In this document: piece after piece, positions 1 to 8,150 of the stretch | Layout: every line of letters starts with the position of its first letter | Numbering within the stretch: position 1 is the first letter of the stretch | DNA from: Spirochaetota bacterium | GTDB lineage: Bacteria > Spirochaetota > UBA4802 > JAFGDQ01 | Length of the DNA: 46,879 bases | NCBI GenBank assembly: GCA_034190085.1 | Contig: JAXHTS010000001.1 | Coordinates: 1 to 46,879, forward strand | Direction: 5' to 3' | Position numbers and translations under genes: made by a program | The notes under the pieces: model-generated | What the model saw: the letters and a program-made list of their open reading frames with translations, nothing else | Database searches by the model: none | What the model was told of the DNA's origin: nothing

Positions 1-107
1 AGAAGAATTGCTTTTATCTTATCTGCATTTTTGATGTCTCTTCTTCTTTTCGCTTCTCGATGGGCGTCTTTAAGCTCTTGGATTTGTTCTGTATTTAGAA
101 AGTTCAT
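1..107 (-). CDS. IS630-family-like transposase, N-terminal fragment cut by window edge
   Basis: Reading leftwards from an ATG at 107, 35 codons stay open to the window edge. The peptide starts MNFLNTEQIQEL, continues with a basic stretch (AKRRRDIKNADK) and reaches KAILL. This matches the N-terminal helix-turn-helix entry of IS630/Tc1-type transposases, where a run like DRIKAILLLNKGYS precedes the DNA-binding helices. The DDE catalytic domain would lie outside the window. The ATG sits in the loop of a perfect hairpin (see 93-120). The family call rests on about 35 residues, so it is moderate; whether the element is intact cannot be judged here. Confidence 0.6.
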   Translation of the reverse strand, partial: MNFLNTEQIQELKDAHREAKRRRDIKNADKIKAIL

Positions 108-120
108 ATACTTTCTAAAT
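93..120 (-). promoter_or_regulatory. Hairpin enclosing the transposase start codon
   Basis: Positions 93-102 (ATTTAGAAAG) and 111-120 (CTTTCTAAAT) are perfect 10-bp inverted repeats around an 8-nt loop that contains the start codon of the transposase fragment. On the minus-strand mRNA the only purine-rich SD-like run (AGAAAG) is inside the stem. Such hairpins are known in some insertion sequences as a block on translation of read-through transcripts. That role is inferred here. Confidence 0.5.
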
Positions 121-474
121 CGTATTAGCTCATTAAGAATTATTTCGTAAACTTATTGCGTTTTAGTATAACATAACATTGAAAGTGAGATATACTATAT
201 TCTATATGTGTAAGAATTAAAAAAAGTGAGGATTGATAATATTTTGGTATTGATCTATAAGATAAAAAAATATACTATCAGGAAAATAGTTTAGACAGAA
301 ATCAATAAAATATACTCTAATCTTTTGAAATTTAGTGAATACATATAATAAATACAAAATAACTAATATATGTAATTAATTCTTGCAGTCAAAAAGAATT
401 TAACAAATTATTTAGCTTTATATAAATAAAGGGATATTTTTGGAACTAACTATGTTGCTAATAAGGTGTATAGA
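108..474. other. AT-rich gap between IS630-like fragment and alaS
   Basis: I see no gene in these 367 bp. The stretch probably holds the upstream end of the IS630-like element and the alaS promoter. A TATAAT is present at 344-349, but there is no matching -35 at the usual distance, so I do not call a promoter. Confidence 0.5.
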
Positions 475-3096
475 ATGTTAAAGGTTAACGATCTAAGAAA
501 GTCTTTCCTTCAATTCTTTGAATTGAGAGATCACAAAATCATAGCTTCGAGTTCTCTTGTTCCGAGGAATGATCCGACATTGCTGTTTACAAATGCTGGA
601 ATGGTTCAGTTTAAAAATGTTTTTTTAGGACAGGAAAAACGCAGCTACAATCGAGCTGCAACTGTTCAGCGCTGTGTTCGAGCAGGAGGGAAGCATAATG
701 ACCTTGAAAAGGTAGGTTATACCGCTCGACATCACACCTTCTTTGAAATGCTGGGCAATTTTAGCTTTGGTGATTATTTCAAGCTTGAGGCTATTACATA
801 TGCTTGGGATTTCTTAACAAAGGAATTGCGACTGCCTGAAGAGCGCTTCTGGATAACAGTTTACAAGGATGATGATGAGGCTGCGGATATTTGGCTTAAT
901 GAGATCGGCATCAACCCAAAGCGCTTTTCTAGAATGGGCGAGAAGGATAACTTCTGGGCAATGGGGGATACAGGGCCTTGTGGTCCATGTTCTGAAATTT
1001 TTTATGACCATGGCAAGGATGTGCCAGGCGGGCCTCCCGGAAGCCCTAATGATCATATGGATCGTTTTGTGGAGATATGGAACCTCGTCTTTATGCAGTA
1101 CAATCGCTCTGCTGATGGTTCCTTAACCCCCCTTCCGAAACCATCTGTAGATACAGGTATGGGATTGGAACGTTTAGCCGCAGTAATTCAGGGTGTTCAC
1201 AGCAACTATGATATTGATATTTTCCAGAATCTACTTAGAGCTGTGGCTGAAGTAACTGGCAAGGAGGATTTGGAAAACAAATCATTGCGTGTTATAGCTG
1301 ATCACATCCGCTCAAGCAGTTTTCTAATAGCTGACAATGTACTGCCATCCAATGAGGGACGTGGTTATGTTTTGCGGCGCATTATTCGTCGTGCCATACG
1401 ACATGGACATAAACTTAAATCTCCCCCTATCTTCTTTCATAATCTTGTTTCAACACTGGCGAAGGAGATGGGGGATGCTTATCCGGAATTACTCGATATT
1501 CAAACTAAAATTGGAAAAATACTATGCTATGAAGAAGAACAGTTTAACAGAACCTTAGATAATGGCATGAGTATTCTCGCGCAGGCGATAGAAGATCTCG
1601 ATGGCAAAATTATTCCTGGCGAGATTGCATTCAAGTTGTATGATACATATGGATTTCCCCTTGACCTCACCGCTGATGTCGCAAGGGAGTATGATATCAT
1701 AGTTGATGAGGTCGGATTCCTGAAGGCAATGGAGGAACAACGCACCAGGGGTAAAAGTAGCTGGAGGAAAAATGGATCTGCTTTTGAAAAAATATTTGAA
1801 CAAATGTCCAATAATGCTGGTAGCACCAATTTCTTGGGATATGAAAACGATACAATCGAGTCAGATATCCTTGTTCTGGCCAACAATAAGGGTGTATTAG
1901 GCCAGCTAAAGATGAATGAAAGGGGTAGCTTGGTAACAAAGGATACATCCTTTTATGGGGAATCCGGAGGGCAGGTCGGTGATACCGGAAGGATTATATC
2001 ATCTAATGGCATCTTCTGTGTCAACGACACAAAGATTTATAATGATACTATTATCCATACAGGTGAGGTTACAGATGGTGGATTCAGGGTTGGAGATAGG
2101 GTTAAGACTGAAATAGATGTACTGAAACGGAATCTAATACGATCAAATCACACTGCCACTCATCTTTTACAGGCTGCCCTTAGGATGATATTAGGAACTC
2201 ACATTCAACAATCTGGATCACTTGTAGCCTCTGAAAGATTCAGGTTCGATTTTTTACATTTTAATCCCTTGACAGGGGAGGAGATAGCTGAGGTTGAAAG
2301 GATTGTAAATGATAAGATATGGCGTGCTTTACCAGTTACAACGGAAATAATGAATATTGATGAAGCCACAGCAAAGGGGGCGCTTGCTGTATTTGATGAG
2401 AAGTATGATGAGATGGTAAGGGTTGTAAGTGTAGAAAACTACAGTATGGAGCTTTGTGGCGGTACACATGTTGATAATACTGGCAAGATAGGAGTATTCA
2501 AGATACTCAAGGAGTCCTCTCCCGGCGCTGGTATGAGACGTATCGAGGCTGCAACGCTAAAGGGGATCTTGGATAGATTTATTGTACAACAAGAAATAGT
2601 ATCTAAGCTGAGCAGAGGTCTTAATGTATCTGAAAAAGAGATAGTCAAGAAGGTTGAGCATATTGTCGAAAGCTACAATAATCTTTTAAAGGAATCGAAG
2701 AGAATAAAATCCGAGGATTTTATTACTGATATTGAGTCATTGATTTCGCATGCTTCAGTGGTTGGAGATGTTAAAATGATTACACATCAGTTCGATAATG
2801 TTGATGTTAATCAACTTCGCGAGATAGCCGATTTGATTCGGTCAAAGGAACAGCATTCCTTGGTTTGTTTCGGATCAAGATCTAATGACAAGGCCTTTCT
2901 TTTATGCGCCGCGACAAAAAAAGCAGTTGCAAAGGGTATTGACTGTGGAAGCCTAGTTAAGGAGATCGCTCCTATTATTGGTGGTGGGGGTGGAGGAAGA
3001 AAGGATATGGCACAAGCTGGGGGAAAATCAATGGAGAGACTCAGGGATGCTTTAGATAAAGCGGAAAACATTGCTCAAAGAATGATTATCAAGTAA
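475..3096 (+). CDS. alaS: Alanyl-tRNA synthetase
   Basis: Cytoplasmic class II synthetase that attaches alanine to tRNA-Ala and edits mischarged Ser and Gly. It is about 873 aa, the full bacterial length. The N-terminal catalytic core contains the FTNAGM and RCVRAGGKHNDLE motifs. The editing domain carries the zinc-ligand motifs HTATH (about residue 558) and CGGTH (about 661). The C-Ala region ends in a glycine-rich run (GGGGGGRKDMAQAGG) typical of the family. An upstream in-frame GTG at 466 exists, but the ATG at 475 is preferred because ATAAGG (461-466) lies 8 nt before it. It is followed 21 bp later by asnS on the same strand, so the two are probably co-transcribed. Confidence 0.97.
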   Translation: MLKVNDLRKSFLQFFELRDHKIIASSSLVPRNDPTLLFTNAGMVQFKNVFLGQEKRSYNRAATVQRCVRAGGKHNDLEKVGYTARHHTFFEMLGNFSFGDYFKLEAITYAWDFLTKELRLPEERFWITVYKDDDEAADIWLNEIGINPKRFSRMGEKDNFWAMGDTGPCGPCSEIFYDHGKDVPGGPPGSPNDHMDRFVEIWNLVFMQYNRSADGSLTPLPKPSVDTGMGLERLAAVIQGVHSNYDIDIFQNLLRAVAEVTGKEDLENKSLRVIADHIRSSSFLIADNVLPSNEGRGYVLRRIIRRAIRHGHKLKSPPIFFHNLVSTLAKEMGDAYPELLDIQTKIGKILCYEEEQFNRTLDNGMSILAQAIEDLDGKIIPGEIAFKLYDTYGFPLDLTADVAREYDIIVDEVGFLKAMEEQRTRGKSSWRKNGSAFEKIFEQMSNNAGSTNFLGYENDTIESDILVLANNKGVLGQLKMNERGSLVTKDTSFYGESGGQVGDTGRIISSNGIFCVNDTKIYNDTIIHTGEVTDGGFRVGDRVKTEIDVLKRNLIRSNHTATHLLQAALRMILGTHIQQSGSLVASERFRFDFLHFNPLTGEEIAEVERIVNDKIWRALPVTTEIMNIDEATAKGALAVFDEKYDEMVRVVSVENYSMELCGGTHVDNTGKIGVFKILKESSPGAGMRRIEAATLKGILDRFIVQQEIVSKLSRGLNVSEKEIVKKVEHIVESYNNLLKESKRIKSEDFITDIESLISHASVVGDVKMITHQFDNVDVNQLREIADLIRSKEQHSLVCFGSRSNDKAFLLCAATKKAVAKGIDCGSLVKEIAPIIGGGGGGRKDMAQAGGKSMERLRDALDKAENIAQRMIIK

Positions 3097-3117
3097 TGTT
3101 ATCATTAGGAGAAGAAG

Positions 3118-4503
3118 TTGAATCGAACAATAATAAACAATTTACTTAACGCAGAATCCTCAGGATATGATGTCCTCATTAAGGGATGGATAAGAACAAA
3201 AAGAGAGTCAAAGGGATTTTGCTTTATTGAGGTTAATGATGGTTCTACTATCAGAAACATGCAGGTGATTGCTGATGAGACACTGCTAAAATATGATGAG
3301 ATAAAAGCTTTGAGCGTTGGTTGTAGTGTATCCATATCAGGGGAGTTGGTGGATTCACCCGGCAAGGGACAAAGATATGAAATTAGGGCAAAGGAAATAA
3401 TCGCCTATGGTATTGCTGATCCAGAGGCTTACCCGCTTCAGAAGAAGAGACATTCATTTGAATTTTTGCGGGAAATAGCTCATCTTAGACCAAGAACCAA
3501 CACCTTTGGGGCTGTTTTAAGAGTGCGCAATGCTTTGACATTCGCAATTCATAAATTCTTTCAGGAGAGAGGTTTTATCTATGTTCACACACCAATAATA
3601 ACTGCAAGCGATTGCGAGGGTGCTGGAGAGATATTCAAGGTTACCACTTTAGATCTAATGAGTTTAGCTAAGGGGAATGAAGATTTGGACTACACAAAGG
3701 ACTTCTTCGGCAAAAAAGTCGGATTAACTGTTAGCGGACAATTAGAGGGTGAAGCACTTGCATCAGCCTTAGGTAATATATATACATTTGGTCCTACCTT
3801 CAGGGCTGAAAATTCAAACACAGCTAGACATTTGTCTGAGTTCTGGATGGTTGAGCCTGAAATGGCCTTTGCTGAACTGGAAGATAATGTTCGATTGGCA
3901 GAGGATTTCCTTAGGTATATATTAAAGTATTGTCTTGATAATTGTCAGGATGATATGGAATTCTTTAATATCAGAATTAAGAAGGGGATAATAGATACTA
4001 TTGAGAAAATAATAAATTCTAAATTTGAGGTTATAACATATACAGAAGCTATTGATATATTAGCTGGATCCGGCATGAATTTTGAATTTCCAGTTAAATG
4101 GGGACTCGACCTTCAGTCAGAACATGAGAGATTTATTACTGAGAATAAGTTTAAAAAGCCGATAGTAATAATAAACTATCCTCAGGAGATTAAGGCCTTT
4201 TATATGAAGTTGAATCAGGATGAAAAGACAGTAAGAGCTATGGATGTTCTGGTTCCAGGAATAGGGGAGATCATCGGTGGCAGCGAACGAGAGGATCGCT
4301 ATGATGTGCTTTTAAACAGGATGAAGAGTTCAGGAATTGATCCAGAAGACTATTGGTGGTATCTGGATATTAGAAGATTTGGCACTATTCCTCATTCAGG
4401 TTTTGGATTAGGTCTTGAAAGAACCATTCAACTTATTACAGGTATGCAGAATATACGTGATGTAATACCCTTCCCTAGATCTCCCAAGAGCGCTGATTTC
4501 TGA
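3118..4503 (+). CDS. asnS: Asparaginyl-tRNA synthetase
   Basis: Class IIb synthetase forming Asn-tRNA-Asn, 461 aa against about 466 in E. coli. An N-terminal OB-fold anticodon-binding domain (about residues 15-105) precedes the catalytic core. Motif 2 is visible as [17 protein letters not shown] and motif 3 as GFGLGLERT near the C-terminus. The start is TTG with AGGAGA (3107-3112) 5 nt upstream; no ATG fits as well. AsnRS rather than AspRS or LysRS is indicated by the [16 protein letters not shown] block and the IGGSERE segment. Its presence implies direct charging of tRNA-Asn, so an amidotransferase route is not needed for Asn-tRNA. It lies immediately downstream of alaS. Confidence 0.95.
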   Translation: MNRTIINNLLNAESSGYDVLIKGWIRTKRESKGFCFIEVNDGSTIRNMQVIADETLLKYDEIKALSVGCSVSISGELVDSPGKGQRYEIRAKEIIAYGIADPEAYPLQKKRHSFEFLREIAHLRPRTNTFGAVLRVRNALTFAIHKFFQERGFIYVHTPIITASDCEGAGEIFKVTTLDLMSLAKGNEDLDYTKDFFGKKVGLTVSGQLEGEALASALGNIYTFGPTFRAENSNTARHLSEFWMVEPEMAFAELEDNVRLAEDFLRYILKYCLDNCQDDMEFFNIRIKKGIIDTIEKIINSKFEVITYTEAIDILAGSGMNFEFPVKWGLDLQSEHERFITENKFKKPIVIINYPQEIKAFYMKLNQDEKTVRAMDVLVPGIGEIIGGSEREDRYDVLLNRMKSSGIDPEDYWWYLDIRRFGTIPHSGFGLGLERTIQLITGMQNIRDVIPFPRSPKSADF

Positions 4504-4609
4504 TGGCATGAAAATGATCATTATACTCAGACTGTAGTATGTTACACTTCCAAGTGAAAACCTCTCATAATAATATTTCGAGATTTCAAAGATTGTATGT
4601 GTTTCTATC

Positions 4610-5584
4610 CTAAATACACTTTCTCTCCCATTCCAGGGCTGTTTTGCATATTAGCTCAATATCATCATATTGTGGCTTGAATTTTAGCTTTTCAACAATT
4701 TTTGAATTATCAGAAATTAAGATTGCTGCATCTCCTGCTCTTCTTGGGGCCAAGTCAACCCGGAAATCTATCTTGCTCACCTCTTTCATTGTCTCAATTA
4801 CCTCCTTAACGCTGAAACCATGACCATAACCACAGTTGAATATATCGCTATCATTACTCTGGAGATACTCAAGAGCAATTAGGTGGGCCATAGCCAGATC
4901 ATCAACATGTATATAATCTCTTATTCCGGTACCATCTGGAGTGTCATAATCATCTCCAAAAATATCAATTTTTTCTCTTGCCCCCAGAACAGTTTGTGCC
5001 GCAACCTTGATTAGGTGTGTTGCATTATCAAAAGACTGACCTATTCGTCCCTTCACATCAGCACCTGCTACATTAAAATACCTCAATATTGCATATTGAA
5101 AATTCAAGTTTGCCATTGCCGAATCTATGAGTACCTGTTCAATCATCATCTTGCTTGTGCCATAGGGACTGATGGGGCATAGAGGTTCATTCTCCCTCAC
5201 TGGGATCTCCCTTGGATTTCCATAAACAGCGGCCGTAGATGAAAATATAAAATCTTTAATTCCATATTTATTGCAAAGATTGATTAAATTAATAGTATTA
5301 ACAGTATTATTTAAATAATATTTTAATGGATTCTCTACGCTTTCAGGCACCACAATGCTTGCTGCAAAATGTATGATTGCGTCAAACCGCCTTTCCTGAA
5401 TTATTTTCTCAATTAAACTAAAATCTGATAAATCAGCCTCTATAAATTCACCAAAGAGTATCGCACTCCTTTTCCCTGTTGATAGATTATCTACTGTTGT
5501 AATATTAAAATCACCCGTCTCACCTAAGAGTTTAACCACGTGACTTCCTATATAACCAGCCCCACCGGTAATTAATACATCCAT
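4610..5584 (-). CDS. galE: UDP-glucose 4-epimerase
   Basis: Extended short-chain dehydrogenase that interconverts UDP-glucose and UDP-galactose, feeding lipopolysaccharide and other glycan synthesis. The NAD-binding glycine motif GGAGYIG is at residues 7-13, the catalytic SST at 115-117, and the Y141-xxx-K145 pair in SPYGTSK. The FNCGYGHGFSVKEV segment and the RRAGDAAILISDNSK tail are typical of GalE. Length is about 324 aa, normal for the family. The ATG at 5584 is chosen over one at 5599 because AGGG lies 8 nt before it, while the upstream ATG has no SD. The gene stands alone and converges with asnS. Related nucleotide-sugar epimerases are possible, but the GalE-like pattern is strong. Confidence 0.93.
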   Translation of the reverse strand: MDVLITGGAGYIGSHVVKLLGETGDFNITTVDNLSTGKRSAILFGEFIEADLSDFSLIEKIIQERRFDAIIHFAASIVVPESVENPLKYYLNNTVNTINLINLCNKYGIKDFIFSSTAAVYGNPREIPVRENEPLCPISPYGTSKMMIEQVLIDSAMANLNFQYAILRYFNVAGADVKGRIGQSFDNATHLIKVAAQTVLGAREKIDIFGDDYDTPDGTGIRDYIHVDDLAMAHLIALEYLQSNDSDIFNCGYGHGFSVKEVIETMKEVSKIDFRVDLAPRRAGDAAILISDNSKIVEKLKFKPQYDDIELICKTALEWERKCI

Positions 5585-6248
5585 TTGGTTTACCCTCATT
5601 TAAGTAATTGTGATAGTTTCATGTTGAAAAACCTCTTCATAAAGAACCTTGCTTCAAGGATTTATGCATTATCCTTTCACTATAGTCCCTCAATATTCAG
5701 ACTGCTGACTCAGGAAATAGGATTTTTCAAAAATTCATATCATACATGGCTCTACTGCAAAAACTATTTTTGATGAAATTTTGCTTTCCATATCTTGCTA
5801 TAACCGCCTGTAATTGGCTATAATCAATATCAGTATTAAAGAAATCGACTTTTTGCAGGAACGCCATACATAAATATTTCAAACATCTCAATTCTGAAAT
5901 TTCTTTCGGATTATGAATAAATCATTACTGAAAGGATCATAAAGATCGATGCTTATCAATTAATATAATTTCAGTTAAAATGTCAACATGTATCTAATCG
6001 ATTTTGGATCCTACTATACAGGGACTAATTTGGATATTAAATCACATTGTTTGATAATGTTCTTCTATTATATCATTAACTATATTTTTGGCAAATTTAT
6101 CCATCTAATTCAATAGGTTCTATATGCACATATGAGTTCAAATTATGAATAATCAACAACACACATAAACAATAATTTCTCCATAAATATTTTATATTAA
6201 TCACCTATCAAAATTGACGGACATCCTTTTTTTTTGTATTTTATCTAT
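5585..6248. other. Intergenic region galE to beta-barrel gene
   Basis: Apart from the MITE-like element, a minus-strand frame of 46 codons (5727-5867, starting MAFLQKVDFFNTD) is open. It could be a scrap of a transposase N-terminus, but no family can be assigned. The remainder (about 5871-6248) is AT-rich with no supported gene. The divergent promoters of galE and the beta-barrel gene should lie here. Confidence 0.4.
5743..5870. repeat. MITE-like element with imperfect terminal inverted repeats
   Basis: The left arm near 5746-5764 (ATGGCTCTACTGCAAAAAC) and the complement of the right arm near 5849-5867 (ATGGCGTTCCTGCAAAAAG) match at 14 of 19 positions, spanning about 125 bp. An open minus-strand mini-frame (5727-5867) begins at the right arm. 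It could be a miniature transposable element or the remnant of an IS end. I found no second copy in the window. Confidence 0.4.
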
Positions 6249-7805
6249 ATGGAGGAACTTGAATTTGCTCCAAAGACTACACTAATGTATACCCGAGCAA
6301 TCATTATTCTAATCCTCTCCTTTTTCATTTTTTTACAAAATACACAGGCATCAAAACAGATAAACAAAAAAGTAGATGAATCCGCTGTTGTTGAGGGTGA
6401 AGAAGATTACGAGTTTGAAGAATATGAAATGGAGGGAGAATCATCAATAGAGTATGAGTTCAATGGCTTTATTGATTTGGAAAATTTTATTAGCACTTAC
6501 AAAGAAAATACCCCAAAAGAGACAAACCTTAAAAATGAAATAAAGAATAATTTTAATTTTTCAATTGTTGGAGGAAATTTCCAATCAACCATTGATATAA
6601 ATCTATACATTAATTCCAATATTGTTGATGAAAGTTACAATGAAGACTATTTATACTCTCAAGACTTTGATGTTTCAAGAAATGTTAGACTTTCAAATAG
6701 ATCCTACGAAATCATTTTTAATGAATTATATTTTGGTTATGGGATTGAGACACTAAGATTAAGGATTGGTAATCAAAAATATGGATGGGGAACTGCTGAT
6801 GGTGTTAATCCTACATCCTATTTCAACCCACAGGATTTTCGTGAACTCCTCTTTAAGGATGACGATGAGACAAAGATACCCATCCCCTCCATATCGAGTA
6901 TGGTTTTTTTGGCAGATTTAACCCTTGAACTTGTCTTTGCGCCAATACATGTTCCAATGCTCATGGCTGGAAAGGACACTTTCTGGGCAATCAAATATTG
7001 GGAAGGCCCATTCCCTGTTGTCGCTGATAAACCTGAGGAATTGGATGTTGTGTCAAAAAATTTTGGTTATGGTTGTCGATTATCATACAGCTTTTATGGA
7101 ATTGACTTCTCGCTTAGCGGCTTTTATGGGCCAGATGTTGATCCTGTGATGAGGCCGATTGGCCCGACAACTATTCCAGGTGAATCAGTATCCCTTTTGG
7201 TTAGACCTGAATATAACATCAATAGCAAAATAGGACTCGATTTTTCAAAGACTATCGAGAGTCCTCTCGGTAATTTTGTGACACAATTCGAGACTGCCTT
7301 TTCACCTGACAAGTCAGGGGTTGTTGACCAAGGGGATGTACATAACATTGTAGATGCGGATAAGCTAGAGTTCCCATTTGAATTAAAAAAGGGAAAATAT
7401 ATTTCCTACTCTGTTGGTTTTAACTATTTTATTCCATTAAACAGAATATTTAAAGGTCATACAGGAGATACCATCTTGACATTTGAGTGGCATGAATCAT
7501 TCTATTTAAATTCTGACATCCTGCAACCGGTATTAAGCGACATCTTGACATGCAAGTTTGAGGACAGCTACTTTAGCAATTATCTTACACTATCCCTGAT
7601 CGCTGTAGTTGACACCCAAAACAATGGATTGGTGTTTATACCGGAGATTGGAGTTGATTTGCAGAACGGATTCGCACTATATATCGCTTATGCTTACATA
7701 GAGGATTATAATGAAGACTCTGACAACAAAATTGCAAACCAGTCAATGTTTGGATTATATAAAGATAATGATATTATTATTGTAAAAGCAAGGTATAAAT
7801 ACTGA
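6249..7805 (+). CDS. Predicted outer-membrane beta-barrel protein (DUF1302-like)
   Basis: About 518 aa. A signal peptide begins at or near the second methionine (MYTRAIIILILSFFIF, then a cut near QASK). It is followed by a very acidic linker (about residues 42-68) and then alternating beta-strand sequence to a C-terminus ending in an aromatic residue (KARYKY), as in outer-membrane barrels. The segment RIGNQKYGWGTADGVNPTSY, followed by a DFRELL block, resembles the DUF1302/AlgE-like group, in which a W-G motif precedes a conserved N-P turn. Substrate is unknown. The start is uncertain: 6249 and 6285 are both ATG and neither has a well-placed SD. It lies upstream of two large lipoprotein genes on the same strand, although a 345-bp gap separates them. 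Confidence 0.7.
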   Translation: MEELEFAPKTTLMYTRAIIILILSFFIFLQNTQASKQINKKVDESAVVEGEEDYEFEEYEMEGESSIEYEFNGFIDLENFISTYKENTPKETNLKNEIKNNFNFSIVGGNFQSTIDINLYINSNIVDESYNEDYLYSQDFDVSRNVRLSNRSYEIIFNELYFGYGIETLRLRIGNQKYGWGTADGVNPTSYFNPQDFRELLFKDDDETKIPIPSISSMVFLADLTLELVFAPIHVPMLMAGKDTFWAIKYWEGPFPVVADKPEELDVVSKNFGYGCRLSYSFYGIDFSLSGFYGPDVDPVMRPIGPTTIPGESVSLLVRPEYNINSKIGLDFSKTIESPLGNFVTQFETAFSPDKSGVVDQGDVHNIVDADKLEFPFELKKGKYISYSVGFNYFIPLNRIFKGHTGDTILTFEWHESFYLNSDILQPVLSDILTCKFEDSYFSNYLTLSLIAVVDTQNNGLVFIPEIGVDLQNGFALYIAYAYIEDYNEDSDNKIANQSMFGLYKDNDIIIVKARYKY

Positions 7806-8150
7806 TATTCCGTTATTGTTAATAGTATTAATAAAATCCTGGAAATGTTAAAATATAAATAAATTGTAAAATTAAACATCATGGGTAGGAATAGCACGAA
7901 TTTATCCATAATCCTTCCCAAAAATAGTAATAAGATTTACACTACTAACTAAATGAGAAAAAGATGTCCTTGCCTCATTGCCGACATTGGCGTTAGGGAG
8001 AAATATTCTTACCCTTTGATCATTATAAACGATAAAGTATAATTTTATTTCTTGAATAATATTTCAAGTAATCCATAACACGATCATATTGAGCTTGTGC
8101 TCCCAAAAAAATATATAGAAATTTTTTGAAATGTTAAATGGGGTAATATT
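7806..8150. other. Intergenic region before repeat lipoprotein
   Basis: There is no gene in these 345 bp. A weak hairpin is formed by GGGTAGGA near 7883 and TCCTTCCC near 7914, but no T-run follows on the plus strand, so I do not call it a terminator. A promoter for the downstream lipoprotein gene is expected here but none is clear. Confidence 0.4.

Noticed and set aside
1527-1886. Open frame of 119 codons antisense to alaS
   Set aside because: It lies within the conserved alaS coding region with no SD or protein motif.
5585-5773. 62-codon plus-strand frame next to galE
   Set aside because: It has no SD or domain and overlaps the MITE-like element; it is probably chance.
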